Shown here: piece after piece, positions 57,851 to 64,000 of the stretch
Numbering within the stretch: the stretch's first letter is position 1
Layout: each line of letters starts with the position of its first letter
NCBI RefSeq assembly: GCF_002776525.5
Contig: NC_045436.1
Location: 7,293,918 to 7,357,917 of the forward strand
Length of the DNA: 64,000 nucleotides
Direction of reading: 5' to 3'
Origin: Piliocolobus tephrosceles
Lineage: Eukaryota; Chordata; Mammalia; Primates; Cercopithecidae
Made by a program: the position numbers and the translations under genes
The notes under the pieces: model-generated
Told to the model about the DNA's origin: nothing
The model's database searches: none
The model's input: the letters and a program-made list of their open reading frames with translations, nothing else

Positions 57851-60800
57851 AGTATTCCTGTTGTATTCATCGTTCAATGTCTTATGGTACTATGTGTAAG
57901 CACTGAGTAAATACATGTTGTTACCTGAACCAAATTTGTGGCAATTTTGAATTACCATGGTTAATACAACTGTAGCTGTTAGATGACCACTGGACTCCAT
58001 GGTAATAAAGATTTAGAAATTTTCCAAACTTCAAAACTAATCATTTGAATTTGATTTAAATTGTTATGGCAAAACTGTTTTACTCCTTGATTAATGGAAA
58101 TGTCAAATTCAATTAGTCATTTTAGGCAATAAATTAGTGAAAAACTAATATTGGATCTAAAGAATTTAAAATATAGGTGTGATATAAGTAATATAAGTAA
58201 TATATGAGTAATGTAAGTAATAATAAGTACTTAATAATAAGTAATAATAAGTACTTAAGTATTTCTATTTGTATTATATACATCTACATCATATGTAGAA
58301 GAAATTGCTTATGCAATTTATACATGTAGGCAAATAAATTTTACAATCAAATGTAGAAGAAATAAACACTGACTTAAAAGTTATAAAAATTAAGCAGTTT
58401 TGATGGATACAAATAAAAATTAAAGTTAGTTTTTATATCCAATGATACCAAATAATGCTTAACTGTCCTATGATATTACCTCTGGGGTTCCTAAATTCTT
58501 CTCTAATTCAATAATGTCATTATTTCTGTCACAATTTAGCTGTATGTGAATTGGCAAATCACATTTTTTGAGTGTGGGAGACAAAAAGGTAAGTCTCCTG
58601 TTTGTGGATTATCAACAGTTCTAAAATCACCAAACATCTCACCAACAAAAATAACGGAAATGGTCTTCGGAATGAAGCTACCTTAGGATCTGTTGGGTCA
58701 ATAGACAAACCAAGATAATTTCCTAACACTGGGAAACAATGGGCCTTTCCCCCTATATGTATGTCACACATATTTGTATACACATAAAATAGGATAAATC
58801 CATTATGCTTACTGGAACAGAGAAGCAATTGTATCAACACAATACCCTTAGTAAGAATTAGTTACCATCAGAGATAGAAAAAACAGCAACCATACAAATT
58901 ACTCCTAATTTTTTTATATTACTTCTTGGAGAAATTAAAATACCGTGCTAGGAAATTTTAACAAAATAAGGTTTTTTAAAAATGCATCCTATATTTTATA
59001 AAATATTTTTTATTATTCTAATACATGCATTTATGGTTAAGATACAGGGGCTGCACAAGTCAAACAAGGCCTTCTAAAGGCCACTGTTTTGGATTTTCTG
59101 CTTGGCTTCATGGCATCACTCCTGTAACTTGGACGCCAACTGATTGATGGAATCAATAGCTGATCCAAAGAATGCCAACTATTGGCATCCATAAAATGAT
59201 CTGGCTGTATACTAGATGGAGACTTGTCAAATCGATCAGATCCTATCTCTGGGAAGGTGAATGCGGAGATAAAATGGGAACATCAGTCAGCAGTGGTGGC
59301 GTAAGCAGGAGAAGCAAAGCACATGGGAACTAGACAGGGGGGCTACAACAAGGTACCTATGGCATCTCTTTATGCTCTCTCAGTTCCTTGAGTGAACATT
59401 GTTGGCATGTCTTGATTGTCATTCATTTCTTCCAAGTCTATTGAAATGGATTTCTGGCTTTTTCTTTCTTTGCCAAGTACTTTTATAATAATTCCTTATC
59501 ACTTAAGCAACTGGAGTTCCTCTAAATCTTTACTTTTCAAAAGCACCTAATGCAATATCCATTAGCTCTCTGAATCCAAGTTGGTTTCCTCCACACCTTT
59601 GAAATTAATTACTATTTACTCACAAAACTGAGCTTATAAGAAATGTCTCTTTAAAAATGGGTTGTATTTATAGCAAATACATTAGCATGCATTTTTTTGT
59701 TGCAGAAATGTTTTGAATAATCATCTGTCAATCACATTTTCCTTTTGTGGGAACAGAAAGGTCAGCAAGTTGGCAAAAAAAAAAAAAAGTGACAGCGCTG
59801 GATAGGGTTTTGGTAGGTGGGATAAAAAGTCACTTCTCATGTACACAGCTGCGAGTAATGAATGCAACATGTTTAAGGCCTATTCTTGGATCAGTTCCCC
59901 TACATTTTAAACTCAACTTTTCTTGGCAAGATTTCTGGGGCCATACTGTGTATATGTCTGAATTCCTTCAGCCAAAACCTCTTAATATAAAAATTCAGCA
60001 GTACTGCATTTTGTGTAGATGTCATGACTCAAAATCCAGTCTGTTTTGTGTACCGCATGACACAAGACTGACCTCTGTATTACTATAGGCTTATTTTTAG
60101 CACAAAGTGGTATTTATCTATGTCATTTTCTATAGCCATAGATAAAGATGGGCACATATATCATCTCTTCGACTTGCAGTTTACAAAGAATGTATATGGA
60201 AGGAAAGTATTTTTAAGTAAGTTAACAGAAAATGCATATAACCGCAGCCTGACTTTTACCTTAACGCAACAATTCTGTTGCAGAAAAGAGAACCAAGTAG
60301 TTCCATCCTGGGGAATCCAGCTTCCTTGCTCTTCCAAAGGATAAGTTTCTCTCAAAATATGACTATCTCTCCCTAAAACAAACAAAAGCTCCCTTTTGGT
60401 TGTGTAAAATTTTCCCTCTGTATTCTGGAATTTGAACTGTATTTTAAAAATAAATTTTCAGAGAGACAGCAAATGTGATCTCAACCATTAATATCTCCTA
60501 AGGTCCAAAGTGTAAAGACAAAACAAACAAAAGTAACAACACAGATTTTGTTTAATGAGTAAAAGTAAAAAGTTGAATATTTTCCCAAGTGAAAAAAAAG
60601 TAATAATGTTTATACTGGAGTTAAATTTATGAATCCAAAAAGTCATTATTGTGAGTAGGTCTCCAGAAGTCCCTCAGCACATAAAGAATCTGAATACCAA
60701 ATCCAAAACATTAACACAAAAAGATTTTGAAAATAAGCTAGAAATCATGAACAGATGCCTCAGCATGGAAGAAAATTAGAAATACAAATATGCAAAACTG

Positions 60801-61705
60801 AAAGGCAAATATTTTGGAAACATGTTTAGAAATTCAATATTTTTCAACAGATAATGAACATGGGGTATTATACTTTCTATCTGGAAAGACTGGGAATTTA
60901 TTCTATAAATTCAACAATTAGTTATGATTTAAATTATACTTGTCAAAGTATTAACTCTAGGTTCAGAATCACGTCAAGCTTAAAAATCCTTATCAGGCTG
61001 GATAATGGAATAATAAGAGGTTTGTATACAGTATTAGTTAAAGAAAATTATCTGGACCCTGAAAATATAAAGACATTGAAATAGATATCGTGAAATATTC
61101 TAAATATTCCGAAATACATGCAACTATTTTATATGAATGACCAGATCAATCACAATTTGATTTTAACTTCTAATAAAAGTATGGTGCTCATTATCTGGGG
61201 TCATTTGAAAAGGAAATCAAGATGATTAAAAAAGTCCTTCACTCATGTTTTTCTTTCTATTTGTGCAAAAAGAGCTGCATAAGTATCAAGGATGGAATGG
61301 CAGTCCTCAGTCATTGTCTTTAGAAGCCATCTTCACTGTCTTTAGGTTGTTTCTTTGATTTTATAATTTTTTTTAGTATAGCATACACTTTCTTCATTAG
61401 TTTTTCAAAGTCAAAGATTCAAAACTAGATAGAATACTACATTCTCAGTGGTTCTCCAATATGGGCCTTTGGACCGAGCTACCCACCCAACCAATTACTT
61501 TCTCAAGTAAACTGATTTCTTTGTCACTGTAGAATATTGCACAGTATTCACAAGAGCTGAACTTATGGTTCACACGTAAATATTGGCCCTGCTTAAAGTC
61601 AAAAGAGACATTTACTCCCAAACCAAATTATGTTTAGACGTTGTGGAAAGAAATGCATTATAAACCACTATAAAAATTCTAATACCCTCAATTTCCACTT
61701 TGAGT
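57851..61705. other. Mostly unique AT-rich DNA
   Basis: A (taagtaa)n-like low-complexity run lies at 58183-58262. The 59050-59345 stretch has more balanced composition but no recognised family. Frames up to 113 codons (59747-60088) lack any recognised domain. No gene is supported. Confidence 0.4.
58183..58262 (+). repeat. TAAGTAA-type low-complexity repeat
   Basis: Many overlapping copies of ataagtaata and aagtactta within 80 bases. Confidence 0.85.
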
Positions 61706-61998
61706 GTTTTTTTTTTTTGAGATGGATTCTTGCTCTGTTGCTCAGGCTGGAGTGCAATGGCACTGTATTAGCTCATTGCAACCTCCACCTCCCAGGTTCA
61801 AGCGATTCTCCTGCCTCAGCCTCCTGAGTAGCTGAGATTACAGGTGTGCACTACCACGCCCGGCTAATTTTTGTGTTTTTAGTAGAGACGGGGTTTCACT
61901 ATATTGGTCAGGCTGGTGTCAATCTCCTGACCTCGTGATCTGCCCATCTCTGCCTCCCAAAGTGCTGGGATTACAGGCGTGAGCCATCGTGCCCGGCC
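61706..61998 (-). mobile_element. AluS-type element
   Basis: Minus-strand full-length Alu, head cgtgcccggcc. 17-base perfect target-site duplication ccactttgagtgttttt at 61695-61711 and 61998-62014. Confidence 0.95.
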
Positions 61999-62014
61999 CA
62001 CTTTGAGTGTTTTT

Positions 62015-64000
62015 AATCGAACTTTTGGTTGAAAATGCACTTGAATTCATTCAGCGAAAGAGGGCAATATATTTTGATAGAAAGAATGGAAGGACAATGT
62101 TTCAGAGAGGAACCAGGGATCAATCTGATCATGACTAACCATCCTTGTGGGTACTTTTGAAACATCTGTATTTCATCAGGAACTCCAGAAAAGGCAGCAC
62201 ATACTACAATGGAAACATTTCCTCCAAGCCCTTCCCTTTTTAATGGAATGTTTTACCATGATTTGTTTTATATGTTTGACAGAAAATAAATTACTAAGAT
62301 ACAGGAGATTATCTGAAGATTTGTGATCCTTACAGAGGAGGTTAATATGAGTTAGACAAGATCAGCATTTAGGATATATAGGAAATACAAATGCTTCCAG
62401 TCGTTGTCTTAAGCAACCAGAACAATTTGGGTTGTTTGACTTTTTTGGAGAAATAAAAATAAGGAACATATTGCTCCAGAGACTATAATGGAGTCCAACA
62501 TAATCACCCAAATTATTTAAAAATGTTACTTATCTTCTGAAGCCATTTTAAAACAGCACAACAGCTAGGATGGAGTAAAAAGTAAAGAGTTAATGAATCA
62601 TATAATTCTTTCCTTGGACTATTTTCCTCATTAATACCAGCCACAAAATGCAAAAATAAACATTCTCATATAACCTGAAAATAAGGGTCGATGTACAAGT
62701 ACTCAATTTTGAGGAGACATCTCAAAAAATCTTTCTTATTCTACATTATACCATGTCATCAAAGAGAACTGTCAGTTTTTACATACCAGTTCTATACTCA
62801 CTTGGGGCTTATCTAGTGAGGTTAAATATAATTTTAAGATATCATAACGTCAGCAAAAAATTTAATTAGTTCAGAAAAACAGCATTTTTCTCTACATTAC
62901 TACTCTTTCTCCCTTTTAATTCCTTTTAACCTCAATTGCTTTAAAACAATCATAAAATAATCTGTGGCTAACTAAGAGGGAGAAGGATGGGGCTACCCTA
63001 TCTTGCCCCCAGCAAACACACTTACTTTTCTGCGGAATTAACTTAAAAAGAGGCCAATTTAGTTTGTTTTAGGCAGATTGTATGCTTTTGTCCATGCATT
63101 ATTTCTTTTAATGGTGGCCAGGTTGATGCAAAGTCCTCATATTAAACATGTGTTTGAAACATTCTGATATTAAGTATTTTTGGTCATGCACAGTTTTAAA
63201 AAAAATTAGGCCCAACCTAGAGATGATCCTAATAGTCAAAAATGAAAAAAAGTATAAAAAATCAAAATCAACAGTGAAGATAATTTCCTTCAATATTGGC
63301 TTTCTAAGGGTAAATGCTAGAAGGTGTGATTTTAAGCAAAAGATTCAAATCTGGGAAAGATGCAAATGCAATTTGCCATTAAAGATTTATTAAGGTATTT
63401 TAATGCTCGAATTTATAACAAACATTGCATTTATATTTTTGCTTTTTCATGTTTTCAAAAAGAGTTCCTAGTTGAATTGCCACTTCTAATATGTATGTGT
63501 TTTAAATTTTAGTTAGCTTTTTAAATTTAATTGTAGATATTGTAACCAAAGAAAATACAGAAAAAATTAGTCCAGTCAACTAGGTGAAGTAGAATTGAAT
63601 GACCATTCTTGAGTTTCTACATACAGGGATTCTTTTCTTCCCATCTGTTTGATTTTATACTCATTACAAGTGAAAACTGCTTTTTCAAAAATATACCATA
63701 CTTGTAGGTCATTGTTATTCCTGTCTTAGTTTTTCCCTTGAGTTATAGAACACGGTAAGATAAAATGATAAAACTGTTAAATTTCTTTTTTTTTCATTAA
63801 GTACAATCTGGTGAAATAATGACTAAAGTTAATGTAAGGCATATGTTTAATGCTGAACTTACATGAAAGCAAAGAAAACATCTAAATATATTTTCTCATG
63901 CCTTATAAGAAGTCCATTAGAATATATTAAAACTATTTTAAATCTTACAATATGGCTTATTAACAACTGCCAAAAAGATTCTCTCAAAATTAAACATATT
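62015..64000. other. AT-rich unique DNA, no gene seen
   Basis: No repeat family or coding signal recognised to the end of the window. Confidence 0.45.

Noticed and set aside
60480..61084. Possible L1 remnant
   Set aside because: A-rich and L1-like in composition only; no ordered match to L1 blocks could be found by eye.
1..64000. CRISPR arrays, operons, phage or plasmid features
   Set aside because: Tandem repeats here are microsatellites and Alu-internal duplications; the DNA is clearly primate.

Overview
This window is primate nuclear DNA, most likely from an Old World monkey (Cercopithecidae). About 37 Alu copies are present. Three young ones (2252-2514, 17615-17910, 48260-48566) carry the variant gagctgagatccggccactg in place of the usual gagccgagatcgcgccactg; this belongs to the AluY branch that expanded in Old World monkeys (AluYRa-type). 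No bacterial-style genes, operons, CRISPR arrays or rRNA/tRNA genes are present. Most open frames lie inside Alus, LTRs or the CpG island and are not genes.

The only strong functional landmark is a large CpG island at about 37240-38560, which is almost certainly a promoter. A splice-donor-like site on the minus strand (exon end 37604, intron GT at 37603-37602) follows a short open frame that begins at 37731. This makes a minus-strand gene plausible: its first intron would run leftwards through positions 1-37600, and 38600-64000 would lie upstream. I could not recognise the gene, and a plus-strand or bidirectional promoter is not excluded.

Layout. 1-11250: AT-rich unique DNA with a MIR, an MST-type LTR split by a young Alu, one older Alu, and an old 72-bp local duplication. 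11255-13990: a fossil L1 ORF2 segment broken up by a MER5-like element, an hAT-like element and three Alus. 14500-25400: DNA transposon remnants, a split MIR, an MLT1 LTR split by an Alu, a second MLT1-like LTR, a Tigger2/MER28-type element and L2/MIR pieces. 27670-29912: exon-like signals and a 138-bp segment present twice with only two differences. 31187-39937: an Alu-free zone around the CpG island. 39938-57403: the densest Alu region, with several nested Alus, one Alu with an internal 30-bp triplication, an L1 3' end, and L2/MIR remnants. 57404-64000: mostly unique AT-rich DNA with one MIR and one Alu.

No new biological system is evident. The observations best worth checking are the near-identical 138-bp duplication, the orientation and identity of the CpG-island promoter, the internally triplicated Alu, and the layered insertion history at 11.2-14 kb. 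Repeat family names were assigned from remembered consensus patterns, not from a database search.
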